Shown piece by piece: positions 7,156 through 15,811 of a DNA stretch of 36,440 bases (within the stretch, counting starts at the first letter, position 1; every line of letters starts with the position of its first letter). The stretch is from Lentisphaerota bacterium (GTDB lineage Bacteria; Verrucomicrobiota; Kiritimatiellia; JAAZAB01): the NCBI GenBank assembly GCA_016188985.1, contig JACPGM010000114.1:1-36440 (forward strand), in the 5' to 3' direction. Below the pieces are notes generated by a model. It was given only the letters and a program-made list of their open reading frames with translations, made no database searches and was not told the DNA's origin. The translations under genes and the position numbers were made by a program.

Positions 7156-8463
7156 ATGATCGTCCAAAGGAAACGATATTGTAGAATGAAGACAACTCTG
7201 CAAAATACTTCTACTGGGGTCGGGCTGATCATCGGCCGTTGGGGGTGGCAGAATTGCCGGCGCCGCTTGCCAACATCTCCAGCGGGACGCGGGCCGAGGA
7301 AAATTGCGCGGCTTATGCTCGCCGGCGTAGCCGGTGCGGCCGGACTCGGTATTTGGCTCAACGCCTCCGCGGTAATTGTTAAAACCACCACCTGGGCCAA
7401 ATACAACAACGCCACCTCGCCGCCCTCGGACACGACTTCGACCGATGGCCGGATTGCGCTTGGTTCCGGCGGCAAGGGGGACGCTGCAAGGACCCAGCGC
7501 CCGGCTGTTATTTCCGGAGCAACCCTGCAAATGTGGTACACCGGCTACGATGGCAGCTATTATCGAATTTATTACGCGACCTCTCCCGACGGACTCACCT
7601 GGACCAAATATGACAATACCATTCCGGCGGATTCCGACGGCGTTTCAACCAACGGCCGGATCCCGCAAGGCACTGCCGGCACAGGCGACGACGGCCACGC
7701 TTACTACGCATCGGTAATTAAGGACGGGAACACTTACAAAATGTGGTACACCGGATTTGATGGCTTTACGAATCGAATTTATTACGCGACCTCCCCCGAC
7801 GGACTCACTTGGACGAAATATAGTAATACCATCCCGACCAATTCGGACACGACCTCCACTGATGGCAGGATTCCTACGGGCACTGCCGGCACAGGCGACG
7901 ACGCGCACGTTATTACGCCATGGGTAATTAAGGACGGGAACACTTACAAAATGTGGTACGCCGGATCTGATGGCAGCTATTATCGAATTTATTACGCGAC
8001 CTCTCCCGACGGACTCACCTGGACCAAATTGGACAATACCATTCCGGCGGATTCCAACGGCGTTTCAACCAATGGCCAGATCCCACAAGGCACTGCTGGC
8101 AGAGGCGATGTCGAGAACGTTCTTGGCGCATCGGTAATTAAGGAGGGAAACACTTACAAAATGTGGTACGGCGGATCTGATGGCGCCTATCGAATTTATT
8201 ACGCTACTTCCCCCGACGGACTCACCTGGACCAAATATAATAACGTAGCCCCGGCCAGTTCGGACACGACCTCCACCGATAACCGAATTCCGCTTGGTAC
8301 TGCCGGCAAAGGCGACCTGATTAACGCTTATCACCCGTGCGTTATTACGGAAGGAACCACTTACCGCATGTGGTACGTGGGCGTGGCTGCTGGTGGGGCG
8401 CTCTATGGCATTTATCACGCCCGTATCGTGCCGCCGCCCGGCACAATTCTAATAGCTCATTAG
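7156..8463 (+). CDS. Exported repeat protein, predicted five-bladed beta-propeller (GH43/GH32-like fold)
   Basis: The 435-residue protein has a basic N-terminus and a hydrophobic segment (about 52-73, ending LNASA) that looks like a signal or anchor. The rest is about five tandem units of some 74 residues. Each has (K/R)MWY-x-G-x-DG, then RIYYATSPDGLTWTK, a DNTIPADS-like loop, and IKDGNTY before the next MWY. The first unit lacks its first strand and the last ends after GIYHAR, so N- and C-terminal pieces would complete one blade (Velcro closure). MWYxG / YYATSPDGLTW repeats are typical of five-bladed glycosidase-like propellers. Catalytic acids are not obvious, so it could bind rather than cleave glycans. 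ATG 7156 has no ribosome site; ATG 7186 in the same frame, with AAAGGAAA upstream, is an alternative. Confidence 0.75.
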   Translation: MIVQRKRYCRMKTTLQNTSTGVGLIIGRWGWQNCRRRLPTSPAGRGPRKIARLMLAGVAGAAGLGIWLNASAVIVKTTTWAKYNNATSPPSDTTSTDGRIALGSGGKGDAARTQRPAVISGATLQMWYTGYDGSYYRIYYATSPDGLTWTKYDNTIPADSDGVSTNGRIPQGTAGTGDDGHAYYASVIKDGNTYKMWYTGFDGFTNRIYYATSPDGLTWTKYSNTIPTNSDTTSTDGRIPTGTAGTGDDAHVITPWVIKDGNTYKMWYAGSDGSYYRIYYATSPDGLTWTKLDNTIPADSNGVSTNGQIPQGTAGRGDVENVLGASVIKEGNTYKMWYGGSDGAYRIYYATSPDGLTWTKYNNVAPASSDTTSTDNRIPLGTAGKGDLINAYHPCVITEGTTYRMWYVGVAAGGALYGIYHARIVPPPGTILIAH

Positions 8464-8508
8464 ATACTTAACACCAGTTCATAAGTTTGCTAACGTATTA
8501 GCCGCGCC

Positions 8509-8630
8509 ACGAGATTCCTCGACTCCGCTACGCTCCGCTCGGAATGACCTGCCCGTAATGCCACGCATAGCGTTGCAGGCGGGTAAGAAGAAAACCTGTC
8601 ATCCCGAGCTTATCGAGGGATCTTGGTGTT
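8509..8630. repeat. Family A and family H palindromic repeats downstream of the propeller gene
   Basis: GAGATTCCTCGACTCCGC leads to GGAATGACC (8510-8548). Then comes a family H unit, CCTGCCCG ... GCGTTGCAGGCGGG (8548-8583), and GTCATCCCGAGC ... GAGGGATCTTGGTG (from about 8598). The outer parts are in inverted orientation. Confidence 0.75.
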
Positions 8631-8669
8631 GATTGATATGTTATTGAATTTACGCCGAAATGTAATTAG

Positions 8670-10175
8670 TCACGTCGGCGTTTTGCTCTGGAAGCGCAGG
8701 GAGTAGATGCCCAAGTTTTTGAGGTAGAAACGGATGAAGACCGGTTGCCCGACCAGCGTGCTCAGGTCGGACCTTTCTTTCCAGGTCACCCGATGTTCGA
8801 TGAGGTCCACTGCCTTGGTCGTACACTCCGCCATGGTGTAGCCCGGCACCGGTCGTGGTGGCCCGCCGCCTTCCGGACGACGGACAATCTCAACGGCAAA
8901 CTCCGGCGGCACGGTCGCGTGCGCCGGATCGCTGTTGTAGCCATCCGCAACGGTGGTATTGACCACCAGCTCCGGCGCTGCCACGACCATTTCCCTGGTC
9001 AAAAGAAAGCCGCCGGTATGCGCCCCCATCTGCGCGATGAAACGGTCGCGCCGGAACTGGGCGCGTCCCATACCAACGACGTTGTTCCTGTTGCCCTGCG
9101 CCTGGCCGTGCCGCCCTCCGCAGTAGTAGATGTACATCGTGTTGCCGATGGTCACGATGCCGCCGGCGTCCCATGTGCTGCCGCTGTCAAAAGCATCCGG
9201 AGCGCCGTGCGGCAGGTAGGCCGGCCGGTCCGGCAGTTGGCGCCAGTGCAGGCCGTCGCCGCTGAAAGCCAGGTGCACGGTGAAAATCATGCGCGGCGGC
9301 GCGCTCATCTGGCCGAGGAACCCGATGAAATGACTGCCGACCCGTGAAACGATCATGTGATCGAAATCGGGTTCGTCCGTCTCTTCGGGCCACAGCACCA
9401 TCCGCGGCTGGCCGAACTCGTAGGGCGTTTTGCCGATCATGACGGCGCAGCGGCGCTTGTAATTGATTTCCGTAGGGCCGCCAGGCACACCGCCCACGCC
9501 GGCAAAACAAGTCGGCCGCGTGAACATCAACCAACGTTCGTTCATGGGGTCGAATACCATGTTCTGCCAGGTGTCTTGCAGGCCGACGAATACCGGGTTT
9601 TGCGGATCCTCTTGCCAGTTGATTCCGTCATCGGAATAGGCCAGGCAGAGGGCCCCGTAGCCTTCAGGACGATTATCCTTGTAGGTCATCATCCATCGTT
9701 CGGTCCTGTTCATGCCCGGCGGCGTTGGCATGACGCGCGCGGCCTGGGCCTTCTGCCGCCCCAGCAGGACAACATTCGTTTTGCCGTGATGCAGGTAGGA
9801 GTGGCCTTCGAGCAACGGCCGTTCCCAGCGGACGCCGTCGCGACTCTCGGCATAGGCAACGAAATAAGGCTGGCCGTCGCGGTTGTCGCGCCATGTTCTC
9901 AGGGGTCCCTGGCGCATCCAGGCGGTGTGGTCGCAGCCGGTATACCACATGCGGAACAGGCCGTCCCGTTCATCGAACAGCACATTCGGATGTGCGACCG
10001 CATCCTCCCATGCCATTTCCGGCATCAGGACCGGATTGCGTGGATCTTTGTGTGGGACATTCAACACCCGCCGTACCCCCCAACGGTCCTCGACCGTGGC
10101 GTCATCCATCAGCAGAACCGTTTCCAATCCTGGCTGCAATGGCTTGCCCGCGCAGTAGGCGCTCAAATTCATCAT
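8670..10175 (-). CDS. GH43/GH32-superfamily-like five-bladed propeller protein, probably cytoplasmic glycosidase
   Basis: This 501-residue protein has repeated blade motifs: LFRMWYTGCDH (about 74-84), VAYAESRDGVRWERP, CLAYSDDGINWQEDP, LAFSGDGLHWRQLPDRPAY and MYIYYCGGRHG. The MWYxG and A-x-S-x-DG-x-x-W pattern marks GH43/GH32/GH130-type propellers. A beta-sandwich-like C-terminal tail follows. No signal peptide is visible, so it should act in the cytoplasm. The first of two adjacent ATGs (10175) has GAGAGG about 9 bases upstream. It is divergent from the M24 peptidase gene across 185 bases. It shares blade motifs with the protein at 7156-8463 but is much more diverged between blades. The substrate is unknown; nearby sulfatases suggest a role in degrading complex glycans. 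Confidence 0.75.
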   Translation of the reverse strand: MMNLSAYCAGKPLQPGLETVLLMDDATVEDRWGVRRVLNVPHKDPRNPVLMPEMAWEDAVAHPNVLFDERDGLFRMWYTGCDHTAWMRQGPLRTWRDNRDGQPYFVAYAESRDGVRWERPLLEGHSYLHHGKTNVVLLGRQKAQAARVMPTPPGMNRTERWMMTYKDNRPEGYGALCLAYSDDGINWQEDPQNPVFVGLQDTWQNMVFDPMNERWLMFTRPTCFAGVGGVPGGPTEINYKRRCAVMIGKTPYEFGQPRMVLWPEETDEPDFDHMIVSRVGSHFIGFLGQMSAPPRMIFTVHLAFSGDGLHWRQLPDRPAYLPHGAPDAFDSGSTWDAGGIVTIGNTMYIYYCGGRHGQAQGNRNNVVGMGRAQFRRDRFIAQMGAHTGGFLLTREMVVAAPELVVNTTVADGYNSDPAHATVPPEFAVEIVRRPEGGGPPRPVPGYTMAECTTKAVDLIEHRVTWKERSDLSTLVGQPVFIRFYLKNLGIYSLRFQSKTPT

Positions 10176-10360
10176 GGCTGCTAACCTCTCAACCCGGCTT
10201 GGTTGTCCAGTGGGCGTTTCCCAACGTCGGAATCATAAGAGCATGATGACTCCCGGTCAAGCGTCCCAACGGATTTTTCTGTTGCGGCAGGGCAGGGGCA
10301 AGCTATGCTTCCCGTTGGCGGCAAGACCTATTGGGCAAAGCCATCCAAGGAGTTCCAACT

Positions 10361-11668
10361 ATGAAAAACACCGGCTGGCGTGAAAAGGACGATCGCACGA
10401 TCAGGGAAATCCGCGCTTATCTTGAGCGCGAGAAACTGGACGCTTTCATCCCTTCCAAAGAAACCCACATCTGCTATCTCACCAATTACTATGACAGTAT
10501 CCACATGGCGTTGCTATGGGAGGAGATGACCGCCTTCCTGGTGATCCCCAAAGAGAGTGAGGCCTTTATCGTAGGCGCCCATGAAAATTATGCCGGCTAC
10601 GAGGAGTTTGGCGTGGCGCCCTGGTGGTTGACCACGCGCTACGGCGGCTACGACTACGCCGACGGCGAGCAGACCCGGCAAGGCGTAGTTGATTTGATCA
10701 AGAAGCGCGGCCTGAGCCACGGCCGGATCGGCATTGAACTTAAATGGATGCCGGCCGCCGTGTATGCCTTTTTGCGCGCGGCGCTGCCGGACGTAACCTT
10801 CGTTTCCGCCGACCTGCTGGTTCCGCAAATCCGCTTAGTCAAAACCACGCGCGAGCTCAGCTTGTTGAAAAAAGCCGCGGAGCTCGGGCAACGCGCCATG
10901 GAAACCTACATGCAGGCCATCCGCCTGGGCGCCACCCGCCGCGAGGCCGAGGTTGTTCGGGCCCAAAAGGCCTTGGATTATGGCGGCGAGTGGATTGGCG
11001 GCGCCTCGCGCGTAAGCTGGACCGGCGGGATTGACGACACGCCGGCCTGGTGGGATGCGCCGGCGCGCCGGCGCTTTGACGCCGCCGCCACCACCAAGAA
11101 TTACCTGGGTCTGCCGGATAACGCTCCCTTCCTAATCACCCACTACGAAAGCCGTTTTCAATATTTTTGGGGCGATCAGGCCTGGCATGAGTTTTATGGG
11201 CCGGAACCGGCTGATGACGACCTTCTCGATTTTGCCGGCAAGCAAGTCCGGTATGCTGAGGCGCGGCGCAACTTTGAAATCATGCGGCGGGTGCAGCGTG
11301 AAGCGATCAATGCCGTCCGCCCGGGCCTGGACCATTATCAAGCGCGCGCGGCCATTGATCGCTATCTGCGTGACAATCCGGAAGGCGCCGAGGCCGCCGG
11401 CATTGATCCGGCCAATCCCAGCGGGACCAAACACGCGGGCATGTATTTCGTCCACGCCATCGGTCTGGATATCCACGAGGAGCCGGTGATTGCCAGCCGC
11501 GCGCCGCGCCCCGTTCCGTTGGATGGCCCCATCTACATCCAGCCGGGGACGGTGCTCCAATCCGAGTGGCTTGGGCCCCTCTGGACGCTGGAGGAGCCTT
11601 TCGTCCTGACGGAGAAAGGTTGCTGGGAGCCGCTGGTGGACCTGCCGGGCTTGATCGCGCCGCAATAG
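10361..11668 (+). CDS. M24-family peptidase (Xaa-Pro aminopeptidase/creatinase-like)
   Basis: The start is ATG 10361, with AAGGAG 8 bases upstream; this gives 435 residues. A creatinase N-terminal domain (about 1-160, including FIPSKETHICYLTNYY) precedes a pita-bread catalytic domain. Metal-site segments near the C-terminus are VHAIGLDIHEEP (canonical His and Glu) and LEEPFVLTEKG (last Glu). The strand that normally carries the first metal Asp reads FLITHYESRFQYFWGDQ, so that Asp seems replaced (His or Tyr region), while the second (WGDQ) may remain. This suggests an altered metal centre or a creatinase-like, non-peptidase reaction. There is no signal peptide, so it is cytoplasmic. Confidence 0.85.
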   Translation: MKNTGWREKDDRTIREIRAYLEREKLDAFIPSKETHICYLTNYYDSIHMALLWEEMTAFLVIPKESEAFIVGAHENYAGYEEFGVAPWWLTTRYGGYDYADGEQTRQGVVDLIKKRGLSHGRIGIELKWMPAAVYAFLRAALPDVTFVSADLLVPQIRLVKTTRELSLLKKAAELGQRAMETYMQAIRLGATRREAEVVRAQKALDYGGEWIGGASRVSWTGGIDDTPAWWDAPARRRFDAAATTKNYLGLPDNAPFLITHYESRFQYFWGDQAWHEFYGPEPADDDLLDFAGKQVRYAEARRNFEIMRRVQREAINAVRPGLDHYQARAAIDRYLRDNPEGAEAAGIDPANPSGTKHAGMYFVHAIGLDIHEEPVIASRAPRPVPLDGPIYIQPGTVLQSEWLGPLWTLEEPFVLTEKGCWEPLVDLPGLIAPQ

Positions 11669-11674
11669 TCGCCT

Positions 11675-13135
11675 TCAATCCTGCCGGAAAGCGCAGGCCG
11701 GACCGTAGGGGGCCAGCGCCACGGTAATGTAGGGATTGTTGGCTACGGTATCGTCTTCTTTTTGGCACTCGTGCCACAGGCGGATGCACATTTGTTTTTT
11801 GATCTCCTCGTAAGCGGGATCGAACGAGAGATTTTTCATTTCATGCGGATCGTTGCGCAGATCATAGAGCTCATCTTCGTCGAAGCCGTTGAAAACATAC
11901 TTGTATTCTTTGGTAATCACGCTGCGCTGGGTGACATAAAGCTCCACGCCGTTGCATTGGGTGAAGACCGTGTCGCGCCAGCCGGGCGGTTCTTCGTTGC
12001 GCAGGAATGGTATGAGGCTTTGCCCGGAAAAAGGACGATTGGGTTTGATGCCGGCGGCCTCCAGGAAGGTTGGTGCAAAATCGGCGAGGGAAACAAAAGC
12101 TTCTTGAGTGCGCCCGGGATTTTTAATGCCGGCGCTCCAGCGGATGATCGCCGGCACATGGTAGGCGCCGCGGAAGCAGGGTATGCCTTTGGCGAAAAGC
12201 CCGTGCTCGCCGCAGTAATCGCCGTGATCGGAAACATAGAGCACGAGCGTATCTTCGGCCTGGCCGGTGGCCTCCAGGGCCGCGAGCACCTGACTGAACT
12301 GGAAATCGAGGTAGGAGCAATACGCCCAGAAATGGCGAATGGCGTCGCGCGTTTCCCGTTCGGAGAGCTGGCCGAAGCGCGTGCGCCGCATGCGGCGGTA
12401 AAGGGCCGGTTTATCCTCCATGGTGTCGCTGTAGTTGGGGGGCAAGGGAACGGATGCCAGATCATAGAGCGCCAGGTATTTATCGGGCACCAGGTAGGGA
12501 TCATGCGGACCGAGCAGGCCGATGAAATGGCCCCAGGGTTTGGCATGGCCCTTAAGCGTTTTAAGAACATCGAGGGCCTGCGCCAGAACGCGCTCGTCGT
12601 GCCACTCGTCTTTTTCGGGGTGCACGCCGTAAAGCTGATAAGCCGGGTAACCCGGACGAAGAATCTCTCCCTCGGCGCGCTTGGCCGGCAGAGGCGCTTT
12701 AGCCAAGTCCTGGTAATATGACCAGTCCCGTCCGTGAAACGTGCTTTTGCCGCACGTGACGCCCCGATCTTCAAAACCATAATCCTCCGGAAAGCGCGTC
12801 GCGCTCACGTGCCATTTGCCGGAGAAGTAAAGATCGTAGCCCGCCTGTTTCAGATCCTCGCTCCAGAGCCGCACACCGTCTTTCAGGCTTACGCTTAAGG
12901 CCTGGCGGTCGGTGACGTTATTCCAGATGCCATGGCGCGAGGGATACAGTCCGGAGAAAAAGGTCGCCCGCGAAGGACAGCAATGCGGCGAAGGACAAAA
13001 CGCCTGGGAAAAAGTGATGCCTTCCTGGGCCAGGCGCTCGACGGCGGGCGTCAGCGCCGGGTGCGTCGGCCAAACCGTGTCGCCGCGCTGATGGTCGGTC
13101 ATGAAAATGAGAATGTTGGGATTGCGCATGACCAT
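11675..13135 (-). CDS. Sulfatase (arylsulfatase family, FGly type)
   Basis: Type I sulfatases hydrolyse sulfate esters with a formylglycine made from Cys or Ser. The motif here is CCPSRATFFSG, with C52 as the modified residue. Other hallmarks are NILIFMTDHQRGD (metal ligands), FSGKWHVS, YVSDHGDYCGEHG and the C-terminal ELYDLRNDPHEMKNL. The start chosen is ATG 13135 (MVMRNPNIL), since sulfatases commonly begin M-x-x-PNI. The frame runs open to a GTG at 13246, but that extension is basic and not signal-like. No export signal is seen, so the protein may be cytoplasmic. The stop is 6 bases from the end of the convergent M24 gene. The substrate cannot be assigned. Confidence 0.9.
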   Translation of the reverse strand: MVMRNPNILIFMTDHQRGDTVWPTHPALTPAVERLAQEGITFSQAFCPSPHCCPSRATFFSGLYPSRHGIWNNVTDRQALSVSLKDGVRLWSEDLKQAGYDLYFSGKWHVSATRFPEDYGFEDRGVTCGKSTFHGRDWSYYQDLAKAPLPAKRAEGEILRPGYPAYQLYGVHPEKDEWHDERVLAQALDVLKTLKGHAKPWGHFIGLLGPHDPYLVPDKYLALYDLASVPLPPNYSDTMEDKPALYRRMRRTRFGQLSERETRDAIRHFWAYCSYLDFQFSQVLAALEATGQAEDTLVLYVSDHGDYCGEHGLFAKGIPCFRGAYHVPAIIRWSAGIKNPGRTQEAFVSLADFAPTFLEAAGIKPNRPFSGQSLIPFLRNEEPPGWRDTVFTQCNGVELYVTQRSVITKEYKYVFNGFDEDELYDLRNDPHEMKNLSFDPAYEEIKKQMCIRLWHECQKEDDTVANNPYITVALAPYGPACAFRQD

Positions 13136-13373
13136 TCGGGGTCGGCCGATAAGCCGGGCGCGCCGTCGGCGGTTGGCAACAGTTGCCGGGCTGCTGAGCT
13201 GACTGGTTATGTGTTCTTTGGCCGCTGGAAGAATCCACGCCCTCACGGGCGCGGCTACAGTGGCGCCTTCACTTGTAGCCGTCGGACGTAAGGCCGACGC
13301 TCCTAAAAAGCGGCGATTCCATTATGGCTTGTGCTTTCGCCAACCGCCGTCTTCCCGCTGAAGGCCAAAAACA

Positions 13374-15479
13374 TTATTCACTCTGCCCGAAGCGTTTGAT
13401 GTCTTCCGGCGCGTCGGCGGGAGCGGCGGGTTTGGCATGGGCCTGAACCATTGTCTTGATGTGCTCGACGACGTCGGGATTAGCCAGGGTCGTGATATCG
13501 CCCACCGCCATATTGTTGGAGAGCGCCGCCAGGACCCGGCGCATGATTTTGCCGGAACGGGTCTTGGGCATGTCTTCGGCGACCCAGACATGGGCCGGCC
13601 GGGCAATTTTGCCGATGGTGGTCTCGATCGAGGCGACTACCTTTTTCTGGATTTCGTTGTGGGCGATGGTCACGCCGGGCTTCAGGGCCACGTAGACTTC
13701 CGGCAGCCGGCCCTTGATTGGATCAACCACGGGCACCACGGCTGCTTCGGCAACTTCGGGAACCATCAGCGCGGCCGACTCCAATTCCTTGGTGCCGAGC
13801 CGGTGGCCGGCGACGTTGATGACATCATCCACCCGGCCGAGGATGCGCAGGTAGCCGTCGGCGGCATAGAGAGCGCCGTCGCCGGCAAAGTAAGGCCAGT
13901 CGCGCCAATCCTTGCTTTTGCGGTTCTTGCAATACTTAGCGTAATAAGTTTGCACATAGCGGTCATGGTCGCCCCAGATGGTCTGCATAATTCCCGGCCA
14001 GGGATTGCGGATGCAGGCATTGCCGGCCCGTTGCGAGCCGGGGGAGAGCTCCTTGCCTTTCTCGTCATAGATGACCGGGTGGATGCCCGGCACGCCCGGG
14101 CCGGCGCTGCCGGGTTTCATCGGGTTCAAGGCCGGCTTGGTGCTGCAGAGGAACCCGCCGTTTTCGGTTTGCCACCAGGTGTCCACGATCACGGCCGGTT
14201 TTTTTCCGACTTCGTTGTAATACCAGCGCCAGACATCCGGCTCGATCGGCTCGCCCACGGTCACCATCAGTTTGAAATGGTAATTATACTTGCGCGGCTC
14301 TTCCGGGCCGACTTTGCGCAGTTGGCGGATGGCGGTGGGCGCGGTATGGAAGATATTCACATCCAGGCGCTGGGCGATGCGCCAGGGCCGGCCGGCGTCG
14401 GGATAGGTGGGGACGCCTTCAAAGATGACGCTGGTGGTGCCCAGGGCCAGCGGCCCGTAGACGATGTAGGAGTGGCCGGTGATCCAGCCGATGTCGGCCA
14501 TGCACCAGTAAATGTCTTCGGGGTGGATGTCGAGGATATATTTGGCCGTTCCGGCCACGTAGGCCAGATAGCCGCCGGTGCTGTGCTGGATGCCTTTGGG
14601 CTTTCCCGTGGTGCCGCTGGTGTACATTAAAAACATCGGGTCTTCGGCCTTGACCTGAACGGGCGCAACTATTTTGCCGAAGTAATTCGGCAAGACCTCG
14701 TCCATGAAGAAATCGCGCCCTTTGACCATCGGTGTTTTGGAGTGGTAGGCTCCGCGCTGCCGGCGCCAGACCAGGACCTTGTTCACCTTGGCGCCGCAGG
14801 TTTGGGCGTGCGCTACGGCCTGATCGGCCTTCTCCTTGTGATCCTGCAACTTGCCGTTGCGATAATAGCTGTCCATGGTTACGAGGACGTGGCTGCCTGA
14901 ATCGGCAATCCGGTCGCCGCAAGCCTGGCCGCTGAAACCGCCAAAGACGACCGAATGAATTACGCCCAGCCGCGCGCAGGCCAGCATGGTTACCGGCAGC
15001 TCCGGCACCATCGGCATGTGGATGGTGACGCGGTCACCTTGCTTTAGTCCGGCAAACTCGCGCAGTGCGGCGGCGGTTTCGTTCACGCGGACATAGAGTT
15101 CCTGGTAAGTGATTGCCGTGGCCGGTTCTTCCTCGGGTTCCGGCACGAAGATGATGGCGGCCTTGCCCTTGTTCCTGGCCAAGTGCCGGTCTATGCAATT
15201 ATAGCTGGCGTTCAAAAGGCCGCCGACAAACCAGCGCCAGAACGGCGGATTGCTGGTGTCGAGCGTTGTTTGCCAGTATTGATACCAATCGAGCAAATCG
15301 GCGTATTCCTTGTAATAGTTCGGGAAATTCTCGAGGCTGAAGCGTTTTTCGACGTTATGGTCAACCAGGTTGGCCTGAGAAATAAAGCGGGCGGAAGGAT
15401 AAAAGTATTCTTCCTCCTTCCAATGGACCGCAATTTCGGCTTCGCTTAACTCGGTAGAACTATGCTTGGGGTCTGCCAT
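13374..15479 (-). CDS. acsA: Acetyl-CoA synthetase (AMP-forming)
   Basis: Acs activates acetate to acetyl-CoA via acetyl-AMP in the cytoplasm. Diagnostic parts are an N-terminal acetyl-CoA synthetase domain (WYQYWQTTLD), the AMP-binding P-loop MYTSGTTGKPKG (about 284-295), WWQTENGG (carboxylate/AMP pocket), and the C-terminal hinge GRVDDVINVAGHRLGT. The lysine segment MPKTRSGKIMRR (about 635-646) is the site that protein acetyltransferases target in relatives. At 701 residues it is somewhat longer than E. coli Acs (652). ATG 15479 has GGAG 8 bases upstream. It is flanked by unrelated sulfatases on the same strand, with 238 bases to the next, so it is probably a separate transcription unit. 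Confidence 0.95.
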   Translation of the reverse strand: MADPKHSSTELSEAEIAVHWKEEEYFYPSARFISQANLVDHNVEKRFSLENFPNYYKEYADLLDWYQYWQTTLDTSNPPFWRWFVGGLLNASYNCIDRHLARNKGKAAIIFVPEPEEEPATAITYQELYVRVNETAAALREFAGLKQGDRVTIHMPMVPELPVTMLACARLGVIHSVVFGGFSGQACGDRIADSGSHVLVTMDSYYRNGKLQDHKEKADQAVAHAQTCGAKVNKVLVWRRQRGAYHSKTPMVKGRDFFMDEVLPNYFGKIVAPVQVKAEDPMFLMYTSGTTGKPKGIQHSTGGYLAYVAGTAKYILDIHPEDIYWCMADIGWITGHSYIVYGPLALGTTSVIFEGVPTYPDAGRPWRIAQRLDVNIFHTAPTAIRQLRKVGPEEPRKYNYHFKLMVTVGEPIEPDVWRWYYNEVGKKPAVIVDTWWQTENGGFLCSTKPALNPMKPGSAGPGVPGIHPVIYDEKGKELSPGSQRAGNACIRNPWPGIMQTIWGDHDRYVQTYYAKYCKNRKSKDWRDWPYFAGDGALYAADGYLRILGRVDDVINVAGHRLGTKELESAALMVPEVAEAAVVPVVDPIKGRLPEVYVALKPGVTIAHNEIQKKVVASIETTIGKIARPAHVWVAEDMPKTRSGKIMRRVLAALSNNMAVGDITTLANPDVVEHIKTMVQAHAKPAAPADAPEDIKRFGQSE

Positions 15480-15811
15480 GAATTGGTCTCCTTAACTTGT
15501 TGCTGATGCCTTGCCTAACTCAAACTTTCTAAGCGCCTTGGCAAAATCGAAGTAAGGCCTATAGGAGGCACACATAGAACCGATACTTGTGGGGAAATAG
15601 TACTGGTTGAGTTGCTGGTGTCAACTTTTTTCAGTCGCGTGCAGTAATGCGTCAGTTACCGGGGGGAGAAATGGCGCGACCACGCGTTTCGCGTGGCAGG
15701 CACGAGGTTTACCACGCCAGAGGCGTGGTCGCGCCCTACGTAGGGCCTCAGCTTGCTGAGGCCATTTGGATCGCCGCCACCAATAACTGACCGGTTACCA
15801 CTCGCCGAACC
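15480..15811. other. Spacer between acsA and a sulfatase, dominated by hairpins
   Basis: This 332-base spacer has no gene. Besides the palindromes at 15673-15763 (listed separately) nothing is recognised. Any acsA promoter should lie in 15480-15640, but no confident -35/-10 pair was seen. Confidence 0.5.
15673..15763. repeat. Two adjacent perfect palindromes (family C)
   Basis: Arms GGCGCGACCACGC (15673-15685) and GCGTGGTCGCGCC (15723-15735) are perfect 13-bp complements around a 37-base loop that contains smaller GCGTGGC/ACCACGC-type repeats. A second hairpin, GGCCTCAGC / GCTGAGGCC with a TT loop, follows at 15744-15763. There is no T run on either strand, so a standard terminator is not supported. 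Confidence 0.85.

Noticed and set aside
9357-10184. 275-codon frame on the plus strand
   Set aside because: It is antisense to the GH43/GH32-like gene and shows no recognisable domain.
11762-12721. 319-codon frame on the plus strand
   Set aside because: It is antisense to the first sulfatase, whose motifs are unmistakable on the minus strand.
13437-14630. 397-codon frame on the plus strand, antisense to acetyl-CoA synthetase
   Set aside because: It is the complement of a strongly conserved gene; the translation has no family motif and a low-complexity look.
15744-15763. Hairpin considered as a rho-independent terminator
   Set aside because: The stem is perfect but no T tract follows on either strand.
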